DNA of 64,000 bases, taken from the NCBI GenBank assembly GCA_038845865.1, contig JAWBQJ010000003.1, positions 62,001-126,000 of the forward strand. Direction: 5' to 3'. The translations under genes and the position numbers were made by a program. This DNA is from Desulfurococcaceae archaeon. GTDB taxonomy: Archaea; Thermoproteota; Thermoprotei_A; Sulfolobales; Desulfurococcaceae. Shown one piece after another: positions 1 to 7,179 of this stretch. Every line of letters begins with the position of its first letter. Within the stretch, counting starts at the first letter, position 1. The notes under the pieces were generated by a model. It was not told where the DNA came from and searched no databases. It worked only from the letters and a program-made list of their open reading frames with translations.

Positions 1-182
1 TTTAGGTCTTTGTAGTGTACTACCCCGCGTCCTCGCTCATCCACATCGTAGACGTTGACGACGATGATATCGCCTACTCTAATTCCTCTACCTTCAACCA
101 TTTTAATGGAGGGGTATACGCTAAACCTCTGCAAGTCGCTCGTATAGGGGTTCCAACCCTGCTTTTTACTGTTTCGTGACAC
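1..182 (-). CDS. TRAM-domain protein, C-terminus cut by window edge
   Basis: The complement reads open from a GTG at 182 (another in-frame GTG at 188) to the window edge, so only the first 60 or so residues are visible. They contain a pattern with EGRGIRVGDIIVVNVYDVDE followed by a GRG turn and a VVHYKD end, which resembles the small beta-barrel TRAM RNA-binding domain seen in archaeal TRAM proteins and RNA-modification enzymes. A TATA-like GTATTAAAAG (complement orientation, 206-215) lies about 26 nt upstream of the GTG, fitting a leaderless transcript. The rest of the protein lies outside the window, so a stand-alone TRAM protein cannot be told from a larger enzyme. Confidence 0.6.
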   Translation of the reverse strand, partial: MSRNSKKQGWNPYTSDLQRFSVYPSIKMVEGRGIRVGDIIVVNVYDVDERGRGVVHYKDL

Positions 183-249
183 GTTCACACACTATCAACA
201 CGCGAGTATTAAAAGCACGAAATAGCCTTAAAAACTTTTCGGTGAAACA
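183..249. promoter_or_regulatory. divergent promoter region
   Basis: This gap separates the partial TRAM gene from the first forward gene. It holds a TATA-like GTATTAAAAG at 206-215 for the reverse gene and CCTTAAAAAC at 226-235 for the forward one. Both are close enough to the start codons to give leaderless or very short-leader transcripts. Confidence 0.45.
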
Positions 250-855
250 ATGAAACCCGATTTCTTAAGGCACATCGTCAACCCAGTTATTGACAGTTAC
301 ATTAAACCCGGTAAACTAGCGCTCAAAGACGCCATTGAGGCAAAGAAGTTGGTCTTTGCGGCTGAGGAAAGGTACAAATTTAGCGTATATGACGGGGATC
401 CGGCGAACCTCGTAACCTACTTCAAGTCAGAGGAGTTTAAGGCCTTCGCCAACCTGCTTGAATCGTGTAATGCCAAAGAAGCATTAATGGAGATTCTAGA
501 AGAGGTTAAAAGGTCTTATAGCGATATACGCGAGCTGGTGGATACCGTAGAACAAGTAGCGGAGCTGTTAGAGCGGGGGCCTTTAAAGCACGTTTCCTCG
601 CCGGGAACCAGTAATGTGCTGGATTTAAACTTAGAAAAAGTAGCTAGTGCTTTAAAGGACAGACTCAACGCCGAGGTCTTAGCCACCCCTAATAGTGTTT
701 ACGCGAGACTAGGCAACGTACTTGAACTAGAGGTGTACATCTTTAAACATCACGTAAAGCTCATATTCAAAGTCAACAAGAGAACTGGCAAGCATGTACT
801 TGAAGCACTATTTGGAAAGGTGTTAAGCCTTGCGGAAGAAGTTGGTAGTATTTGA
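250..855 (+). CDS. conserved hypothetical protein (201 aa)
   Basis: I do not recognise this family. The first two thirds is predicted mainly helical and charged, with heptad-like Leu/Glu/Lys stretches around residues 60-120. The last third alternates beta-like hydrophobic strands (a VYARLGNVLELEVYIF-type stretch) with charged turns. There are no cysteine pairs, signal peptide or membrane segment, so it is probably cytoplasmic. The ATG follows a GGTG ribosome-binding signal. Its end overlaps the start of the HAD phosphatase gene by 26 nt, indicating co-transcription and possibly translational coupling. Confidence 0.75.
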   Translation: MKPDFLRHIVNPVIDSYIKPGKLALKDAIEAKKLVFAAEERYKFSVYDGDPANLVTYFKSEEFKAFANLLESCNAKEALMEILEEVKRSYSDIRELVDTVEQVAELLERGPLKHVSSPGTSNVLDLNLEKVASALKDRLNAEVLATPNSVYARLGNVLELEVYIFKHHVKLIFKVNKRTGKHVLEALFGKVLSLAEEVGSI

Positions 856-1468
856 TTGTGACGGGGTTTTAACCTATGAAAAAAGCAGTTGGAAAGCACT
901 CCACGAGTATTTTGGAAGCAAGGGCAACCTCTATTTCGCGGATCTCTACCGGCGTGGAGCGATTTCGTACTTGGACTGGATGAAGATAGACATCGCCCTC
1001 ATGATACATAGTCATGGTAAACCATTAACGAGAGGCGAGGTGGAAAGGGCGGCCTCTAGGATTAGGGCGCGGCCGTTGGCGAAGAAGGTCGTTGAAGGCG
1101 TGGTTAAAAGAGGTCATATCCCCGCTGTCGTGAGTAGCGGCATCGACCTCGTAGTCAAGCGAGTCTGCGAAGAGCTGAATATAGAGCTGTGCTTCTATAA
1201 CGAGCTAGTATTCCTAGGAGAAGAACTAATTCCCGGGGGCGTGGTACACGTGCCTCTTAAAGATAAACAGCTTGTCGTCAAAAAACTCGCCGAAGAAACC
1301 GGCATAGGGTTAGAGAACACGGTGTACGTAGGCGACGACGAGTGGGACATAGATGTCTTCAAGCTAGTGCCCGTTTCGATAGCGGTTGAGCCCTGCGGAA
1401 CGGCATGTGAGTACGCGACATACGTGGTTAGGGAACTCGAAGAGATACTTGAACTTGGCATTTTATAG
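830..1468 (+). CDS. HAD-superfamily phosphatase, SerB-like
   Basis: A 212-residue HAD hydrolase with all four motifs in order: DCDGV with nucleophile Asp9 and Asp11, SSG at 102-104, a lysine at 144-146, and GDDEWDID at 168-175. Family knowledge says these form an aspartyl-phosphate intermediate and need Mg2+. The arrangement is most like archaeal phosphoserine-phosphatase-like proteins, but the cap region (about 20-80) does not fix the substrate. The TTG start lies inside the previous gene; a start further in would delete motif I, which supports it. Confidence 0.8.
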   Translation: MRKKLVVFDCDGVLTYEKSSWKALHEYFGSKGNLYFADLYRRGAISYLDWMKIDIALMIHSHGKPLTRGEVERAASRIRARPLAKKVVEGVVKRGHIPAVVSSGIDLVVKRVCEELNIELCFYNELVFLGEELIPGGVVHVPLKDKQLVVKKLAEETGIGLENTVYVGDDEWDIDVFKLVPVSIAVEPCGTACEYATYVVRELEEILELGIL

Positions 1469-1512
1469 GGGTACATCATAGACAACACGTACTCGTTAGC
1501 TATTAGGGACTT

Positions 1513-2676
1513 TTGAACACCTACTTCCTGGGATGGGGTTTGGCTGACTGGTTTATTACGCTGATCAGCTATAGGCCGGACGCCCTTTCAGTATGGTCAA
1601 ATATGACGGTGAGGGAGAGGCTATTCCATTACTATAGCGTTATGAGGAATGAAAGGCCGGCGAGATTCCTAGTGGCCAAGCTCATGCCCGTCGACCTAGA
1701 CCCCTACTCGGGTGAGATCGCGTTAAAAGACCTCCTGAACGTGCACGATAAACTGGCAAAAGAGTTCCAGCTTTTTTATAGGGACCTCAGTACCGAGAAC
1801 GTCGCTAAGCTAGAAAGGCTTGAAAGGCCTAGATACAGCTACCTCGACGTTAAGGTAGCCCTGGCGTACAGGTTTATGAGCCCTTGCAGTCTTTGTGAAA
1901 GGAGATGTGGAGCCCTCAGGTTAGAGGGTAAGCCTGGAACGTGCACCATGGATAAGGAGGCGATCGTTCACAGCTATTTTCACCACATGGGCGAGGAGGC
2001 CCCTCTCGTTCCAAGCGGAACTATATTTTACGGTGGATGTAACTTCAAGTGCGTTTTCTGCCAAAACTACGACATTAGCCAGGTTAACGCGCGGGGCGGT
2101 GAAAAACTCGCACCAAAGGAGCTTGGAGCCATACAAGCTTATCTCAGGAAGCGCGGAGCTAGGAACATTAACCACGTGGGTGGAGAGCCCACGCCTCATA
2201 TGCCGTTCATCCTCGAGAGCTTAAAGTACTTAGATGTGAACGTCCCCCAGCTTTGGAATAGTAACATGTACATGACGGAGGAGTCAATGAATCTCCTAGC
2301 AGATGTCATGGACATATGGTTACCGGACTTCAAGTACGGAAACGACGAGTGTGCGTGGAGGCTTAGCAAAGTTAGATGTTACAAGGAGGTCGTCACGAGG
2401 AACATTAAAAAAGCACATGATACGGGGGACATTATAATAAGGCACCTCGTGCTACCTAATCACATAGAGTGCTGTACCAGGCCTGTACTGGAGTGGATAG
2501 CGAAAAATACCCCCCGAGCCTTGGTTAACATAATGGAACAGTACAGGCCAGAGCACATCGTGTCCAGGTATCCCCACATGTACCCGGATATCGCGAGAAG
2601 GCCTACAAGCGAAGAGATGAAGAGAGCCTATAAAATTGCGGAGGAACTAGGTATTGTTTACGAGCCCGTTTCCTGA
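1513..2676 (+). CDS. PflX-type radical SAM protein (COG1313-like)
   Basis: The 387-residue protein has the radical SAM cluster motif CxxxCxxC at Cys176, Cys180 and Cys183 in the context GGCNFKCVFCQNYDIS. A second cysteine set lies N-terminal to it (Cys125, Cys128, Cys132, Cys144; CSLCERRCG...GTC). That double arrangement is typical of uncharacterised pyruvate-formate-lyase-activase-like proteins. The glycyl-radical or other target is unknown and no glycyl-radical enzyme is encoded nearby. The first 110 residues are an extra N-terminal region without recognisable motifs. TTG start; ATG starts further in would cut that extension. Confidence 0.85.
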   Translation: MNTYFLGWGLADWFITLISYRPDALSVWSNMTVRERLFHYYSVMRNERPARFLVAKLMPVDLDPYSGEIALKDLLNVHDKLAKEFQLFYRDLSTENVAKLERLERPRYSYLDVKVALAYRFMSPCSLCERRCGALRLEGKPGTCTMDKEAIVHSYFHHMGEEAPLVPSGTIFYGGCNFKCVFCQNYDISQVNARGGEKLAPKELGAIQAYLRKRGARNINHVGGEPTPHMPFILESLKYLDVNVPQLWNSNMYMTEESMNLLADVMDIWLPDFKYGNDECAWRLSKVRCYKEVVTRNIKKAHDTGDIIIRHLVLPNHIECCTRPVLEWIAKNTPRALVNIMEQYRPEHIVSRYPHMYPDIARRPTSEEMKRAYKIAEELGIVYEPVS

Positions 2677-2700
2677 TTAAAGGCCAGGGGTTGAAACGGC

Positions 2701-3078
2701 GTGAACGGAGAAGTAGGTAATGTCCTGGAAGAGTACTACTTTGACGACTACTATAGGGTGCTAGTTATAAATGAAGATGGTAGGTATGTAGTCTCCGTTG
2801 ACGTGTACTATGCGAACTGGGAGTATAGTGAGCACAGAGAGCTATGCATCGAAGAAGTCTGCCTCCTAGTCAAGGAGATCGCGCCTTCTCAGGTTAAAGT
2901 AAGTGTGGATGGCGTGGTGAAGGTCTTGGTGATCGGAACAAGGGTGGGGGGTAGGTACGAAACCATCAATGTCAAGTGGATAATGGTCCGTAAGCCGAGT
3001 AGTAGTGAGATTTCAAGTATCTACATGGACTCCTGGAATATTGCGAAGGGCTTCTCAGCCGCCTCTCGAAAGCGCTGA
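2701..3078 (+). CDS. hypothetical protein (125 aa)
   Basis: I do not recognise this small acidic protein. It is rich in Tyr, Val and Glu with predicted alternating beta strands (RVLVINEDGRYVVSVDVYY) and two cysteines (CIEEVC) near residue 60. It starts with GTG 24 nt after the radical SAM gene, so the two are probably one transcript and it could be a partner or substrate of that enzyme; this is inference from position only. Confidence 0.6.
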   Translation: MNGEVGNVLEEYYFDDYYRVLVINEDGRYVVSVDVYYANWEYSEHRELCIEEVCLLVKEIAPSQVKVSVDGVVKVLVIGTRVGGRYETINVKWIMVRKPSSSEISSIYMDSWNIAKGFSAASRKR

Positions 3079-3259
3079 TCTGGAGCGCGGATATGCTTGT
3101 AGAGAGACCGCACATGTGATCAGTTATCTTCGGGCTACCCATGAACGAGTTCACTGATAGCGTGTTGTAGTGCGAATGTATTTCGCTATACGAAGGACCG
3201 ATAACTCGTGGCCGCTTACAACGCAGCGTAAGGAGAGGATTGGATAAAAAGGGTTTCCT
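3079..3259. other. gene-free, self-complementary intergenic segment
   Basis: No ORF of note lies in this 181-nt gap between convergent genes. It contains nested complementary stretches: CAGTTATC at 3121-3128 matches GATAACTG-type sequence at 3200-3206, with TTCG/CGAA extending the inner part, and TTGTA near 3165 matches TACAA near 3219. The segment could be a bidirectional terminator or a small structured RNA; no clear TATA box or box C/D pair was found. Confidence 0.35.
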
Positions 3260-3715
3260 TTAAGGGGAAATTCTTATATTGTACTTAACCTTGTTCCCTA
3301 CCACCGAGACTATCGAGATGACGAGAAACAGTACCGAGGCAATTACGTTCAAGGCCATGAATGCTACTGATATTTCAAATGCCGGGGACTGTATTAAGAG
3401 TATTATTGAGAAGCCTAGCGCAAATATTAACCACCCCCCTTGCTGCAGTATGAGGAATTGCTCTTCCCTTCCTTCAATCAGATGGGTGGAGCGGGTCCTC
3501 AGTAAGCCCTGTATTTTAACCATCATTGCCATGGATACTATTAAGGTTATAATGTACGAAATCATGTATATTGAGCCCTGTATAGGGAATCCTTGCGCTA
3601 TGGTATACGCTGAGGCGATGACCATGACTATTGATATTATAAAGTACACCACGCTGACTGCTAGTTGCATTCTTAGCCATCCTCTATCTACTTTTATTGT
3701 TTTAACCGTGCTCAC
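3260..3715 (-). CDS. small four-helix membrane protein
   Basis: The 151-residue product shows four hydrophobic segments, roughly residues 14-42, 48-68, 92-110 and 115-140, separated by a charged loop (TRSTHLIEGREEQF). No signal peptide cleavage site or catalytic motif is visible. It follows the NCS1 permease by 12 nt on the same strand, so it is most likely co-transcribed and may be an accessory subunit. Family not recognised. Confidence 0.7.
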   Translation of the reverse strand: MSTVKTIKVDRGWLRMQLAVSVVYFIISIVMVIASAYTIAQGFPIQGSIYMISYIITLIVSMAMMVKIQGLLRTRSTHLIEGREEQFLILQQGGWLIFALGFSIILLIQSPAFEISVAFMALNVIASVLFLVISIVSVVGNKVKYNIRISP

Positions 3716-3727
3716 GGCGGATCACCA

Positions 3728-5092
3728 TCAGAACCCGTATGCTCTCTCTACGTACTTTCCTATCCTTGCCGCCTTCAAGGGCTCTAGTATTAGTGTTAGT
3801 ACTATGTGAAGTACGAATCCCAGAACTAAGCCTATTATTGCTCCAGGAATTATCTCCGATATAGCAGGTATTGTAGCTATGTACCCGGCTATAAACATTG
3901 CTAGCAATCCTGCAACGTCGAATCCACTATACGCTGTGCCAGGGCCGAATTTGTACTCTTTCCTTCTAAGTAGCCTGGAGATGACGTGATAATCCGCGAT
4001 GATCACGCCAGCCATGGCGGGGACGAAGCTTCCGAGAAATATTAGCCACGGTACCCAGTACTCGTATATCCCGATCGCGGCTATGATCGTTCCAGCTATG
4101 CCTGTAATCGACACAAGCAACCACCTCGGTAGGGGAATTATGTTTACCAGGGCAAGGGAACCCGTGTAGAGGTTGTTATCGTTAGTGGTCCACTGCGCAA
4201 GGGCAGCTACTATTAATGCACCTAGACCTAGGCCGAGAACCTTCATAGCAAGCGGTAGGTTAGGCGTCGAGCCGACTAGTCCTAGCTCAGCATAGTGGTA
4301 CATGGTTGCAAGTAGCATTGCTACGCCGCAAAACATTATGAAGGGGTTGGCTAGTAGGAAGCCTGCCCAGATAGATCCAACTGCTACCTTTTCGTTTTTA
4401 GCATATCTCGCAATATCCGGTTGGGTTGCTGCACCTATGGCGAAGTAGCCTACAGTTATGGTTATACCCACTGCTAGCGGGATAGTCTGCGGGGGTTGCA
4501 GGGCCATGAGGGTGTCCCAGCCTCCAACCATTTGGGCTGACGCAAGCAGGCCTGCTAAGGATAGTATTACCATTAATGGTACTGCCAGATAACTTAGCAC
4601 ATTGATTCCCCTATACCCTACTATAGAGGTGATCATCATCATTATTCCGCCCCATATGCTTGCAACCTGCCAGTGTGTTGCGGGGTGTCCGGGTATTAAC
4701 TCTTGCATGGTTAGCCCGAATAGTGCTGTTTCGTACGCGTACCAACCCGCACCATTGAGTATGAACGCTATTAGCGCGACGATCATCGATCCGTACCTCC
4801 CAAACGCATGCCTAGCTAAGACGTAAGTAGACACACCATACTTCGCGGAAGGTATCGCCACTAGCGACGAGTACAGGGCTAATATTATTGATCCTATAAT
4901 TAGTGCTGTTATTGCAGTGGATATGTTCATGCCCGACCCTAGCGTCCCTCCAGCGAATAGCCCAGCTATGCATATGATGTAGCCGGAGACTATCAAGAAC
5001 TGGCTTAGGAACCCTCGTCTCTCATGTAGGGGAACGCTTACCAAGGAGTAGTCTTCGAGGATCTGTACTATTTTGTGCTCTTCTTTGCTCAT
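3728..5092 (-). CDS. NCS1-family nucleobase/cytosine-type permease
   Basis: A 454-residue integral membrane protein with about twelve hydrophobic segments and the NCS1 look: a cytoplasmic N-terminus, a first helix rich in Gly, then a SAKYGVSTYVLARHAFGRYGS stretch typical of cytosine/purine/allantoin/hydantoin symporters, and a conserved NNDNNLYTGSLALVNI-like helix. The family imports nucleobases or related heterocycles with Na+ or H+. The substrate cannot be read from sequence. It heads a two-gene operon with the four-helix protein and is divergent from the M29/NicX-like gene. Confidence 0.85.
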   Translation of the reverse strand: MSKEEHKIVQILEDYSLVSVPLHERRGFLSQFLIVSGYIICIAGLFAGGTLGSGMNISTAITALIIGSIILALYSSLVAIPSAKYGVSTYVLARHAFGRYGSMIVALIAFILNGAGWYAYETALFGLTMQELIPGHPATHWQVASIWGGIMMMITSIVGYRGINVLSYLAVPLMVILSLAGLLASAQMVGGWDTLMALQPPQTIPLAVGITITVGYFAIGAATQPDIARYAKNEKVAVGSIWAGFLLANPFIMFCGVAMLLATMYHYAELGLVGSTPNLPLAMKVLGLGLGALIVAALAQWTTNDNNLYTGSLALVNIIPLPRWLLVSITGIAGTIIAAIGIYEYWVPWLIFLGSFVPAMAGVIIADYHVISRLLRRKEYKFGPGTAYSGFDVAGLLAMFIAGYIATIPAISEIIPGAIIGLVLGFVLHIVLTLILEPLKAARIGKYVERAYGF

Positions 5093-5246
5093 GTGTCAAT
5101 CACACCCTTATTTATTGAGAAGGGGGGAATTTATAAATTTTAATCTCAGATCTTTATATGATCCTTATTAATATATACGAATACCTCAAACCTACTGTTG
5201 TAAACTATTTAAACCCGAAGCTATGTAACTCTATGGAGGGGGTGTT
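5093..5246. promoter_or_regulatory. divergent promoter, permease versus M29/NicX-like operon
   Basis: An AT-rich 154-nt gap with a near-palindromic AATTTATAAATTTT (about 5129-5142) suited to the reverse permease transcript, and CTATTTAAAC near 5205 suited to the forward gene. A strong Shine-Dalgarno GGAGGGGGTG precedes the forward ATG. Shared control of the two divergent operons is plausible. Confidence 0.5.
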
Positions 5247-6290
5247 ATGAAATACGAATTCGAGTTAAGTAGAGCGGCTTACATATTCCTCCACGACATG
5301 ATCAAACTGAAGCCCAAAGAAAGTGTCTTAATAACCGTGGACTCTGTGGGTGACGTTAAGCTCGCGATGGAAGTAGCCAAAATGGCTGATGCGCTTGGTG
5401 GAAAAGTGCTTCTTGCGTGGCATTCTACGCCTAAAGGCTACGGGGCAGTTACCGTCGAATACTTACCAGAGCCTTTGGTTTTAGCTGCCGATAAAACAGA
5501 TGTATGGGTAGAGTTCAACGTTCAGTGGCTATTATACTCTCCTATGTGGTTTAGAGCTGTAACGAACAATAGAACCCGCCAGATAATGCTAGGAGGACTG
5601 GACACGGAGAAATTCGTGAAGCTGATAGGGAGCATAAACTTCGATGTACAAAAAGCATTCCAAGATAAGCTTGTCGAGCTAACCAGGAAAGCGAGAAAGA
5701 TGCGCATAAAGTGCGAAGCAGGCACCGATGTAACGTTTGAAATGGACCCTGCCTCCCCAATAACAAACGAAATAGACTACAGTACGCCGGGCGCGCACTT
5801 CTTGGTAGGTCAAATTGGCTGGGCACCCGTAGAAGAGACCGTGAATGGTAGAATAGTGTTCGACGCGTCGCTAAGCGGTGGTGAGCCAGTAGAGTTCGCA
5901 CCACTACCACCCGGAGAAAGAGTAACCTTCATCGTTAAAGGAGGGTGTATAGTCGAAATAGAAGGAGGCATTGTGGCTAACATTACCAAGAAGTGGTTCG
6001 AATCGTTAAACGACCCCAACATGTACCGCCTTGCCCATGTATGTTACGGCGTTCACCCCTACGCTAAGTTAGGGCCGGTCACTGCGGAGAACGAGAGGAT
6101 ATGGGGGGCAATAAACTTCGGGTTTGGTTCAAGAGGGCCAATGTACGGTAAACCTTTCCAGGCCAAGAGCCACATTGACGGTGTTTGTCTTAACTGCTCG
6201 GTGTGGCTTGACGATGTACAAGTATGGGACAGCGGGAGGGTAGTACATCCAGAGTTAAAAGAGCTGGCAAGGCAACTGGGTAAAGAGTAG
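5247..6290 (+). CDS. M29 aminopeptidase / NicX-like metalloenzyme
   Basis: This 347-residue protein resembles the aminopeptidase T (M29) fold family, which also includes the ring-opening dioxygenase NicX for 2,5-dihydroxypyridine. Candidate metal ligands are His264 or His270, then His309-Ile-Asp311. As I remember it, NicX uses a His / His-x-Asp triad at almost the same positions and has about this length, whereas true M29 peptidases are longer (about 400 residues) with Glu ligands. A NicX-like role is therefore favoured. The divergent neighbour is an NCS1 heterocycle transporter, which fits catabolism of a ring compound. Function remains inference. Confidence 0.6.
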   Translation: MKYEFELSRAAYIFLHDMIKLKPKESVLITVDSVGDVKLAMEVAKMADALGGKVLLAWHSTPKGYGAVTVEYLPEPLVLAADKTDVWVEFNVQWLLYSPMWFRAVTNNRTRQIMLGGLDTEKFVKLIGSINFDVQKAFQDKLVELTRKARKMRIKCEAGTDVTFEMDPASPITNEIDYSTPGAHFLVGQIGWAPVEETVNGRIVFDASLSGGEPVEFAPLPPGERVTFIVKGGCIVEIEGGIVANITKKWFESLNDPNMYRLAHVCYGVHPYAKLGPVTAENERIWGAINFGFGSRGPMYGKPFQAKSHIDGVCLNCSVWLDDVQVWDSGRVVHPELKELARQLGKE

Positions 6291-6305
6291 CCGCTTAGGG
6301 GTTTA

Positions 6306-6983
6306 ATGGTGAAAAAAGTACTCCTCGTTGGTGCCGACCCGTACCCTCCTTACCAATTTATTGAAAACGGCGAATTGAAGGGCATAGATTACGAGGTTAT
6401 TCGTGACGTGATAAACTCAATGGGCTACACAGGGGTCTTCGTAATTCAGGAATGGGGCATTATTGAAGAGCTCTTTAACCGGAAAAAGCTTGACATCGCT
6501 TTCCAGGTAACCAAGACACCTGAAAGAGAAAAGAAATGGATCTTTTCTAGCGAAAAACTAAGAGATGCTAAGGAAATCATAGTAGCATCTGAGAGGTGCC
6601 GTCACAACTTCAACGATTTAAGAGAGCTTATCGAGTACATAAAGCAGGAAGGTTTGAAATTGGGGGTAATGAGGGGCTACAGGTACGGAGAGCCCATAGA
6701 TTCCCTACCAATATACTTGAAAAGCGAACATGGCACCGTCGACGAGGTGCTGAGCTCCGTAAATTTGGGGAGTATCTGCTACAGCATAATTGACCTCGGA
6801 ATAGCCAAGTACTTCATTAAAAGAAAAGGGCTAACCGGGATCAAGGTATTAGAAAACCTCGGCATAACGAGGGCGCTCTACGTGATTTTCAATGACACAG
6901 CCTTAAGGGATGAATTCGACCAGCACATAAAACTATATAGAGAAGAGCTGTACAACAAGTACTTCAAAAAGTACCTCGCATAA
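6306..6983 (+). CDS. family 3 solute-binding-like protein without signal peptide
   Basis: The 225-residue product has the family 3 (amino-acid type) periplasmic binding protein pattern: ADPYPPYQF at the start, then GELKGIDYEVIRDV, then an FQVTKTPEREKKWIFS-like block where the family has TxxREK. It begins directly with the first beta strand and has neither a signal peptide nor a lipobox, so it should stay in the cytoplasm. No ABC permease or ATPase adjoins it. It follows the NicX-like gene by 15 nt, so it may be a ligand sensor or a biosynthetic/catabolic enzyme of the same pathway. Confidence 0.7.
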   Translation: MVKKVLLVGADPYPPYQFIENGELKGIDYEVIRDVINSMGYTGVFVIQEWGIIEELFNRKKLDIAFQVTKTPEREKKWIFSSEKLRDAKEIIVASERCRHNFNDLRELIEYIKQEGLKLGVMRGYRYGEPIDSLPIYLKSEHGTVDEVLSSVNLGSICYSIIDLGIAKYFIKRKGLTGIKVLENLGITRALYVIFNDTALRDEFDQHIKLYREELYNKYFKKYLA

Positions 6984-7179
6984 CACCCATTCATGTATTT
7001 TTTATTCTCCCTTCTTCGGAGGCTTTTTACGATACACTAATTTCACCGGGGTATCCCCTATTTCGTTTAAGTTTAACTTGACGGCAGGGAGAGATCGCTT
7101 AGGTGGTGTTTATTAGTAGTTACGCAGTTTAATATCATTTTTGGTCTAAATTTAATACACTAGCAATCGAGGAGTCTTC
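6984..7179 (+). promoter_or_regulatory. terminator then valS promoter region
   Basis: A pyrimidine/T-rich run (TATTTTTTATTCTCCC, about 6994) follows the upstream stop and looks like a crenarchaeal T-rich terminator. TATA-like TAAATTTAATAC at about 7146-7157 lies before the valS ATG, which has a GAGGAG ribosome-binding site. Confidence 0.45.

Noticed and set aside
3279-3809. Forward open frame of 176 aa opposite the small membrane protein
   Set aside because: It is the antisense of two membrane proteins; its composition (Ile, Thr, Ser, Met) mirrors the complement of hydrophobic codons, and it has no start signal.
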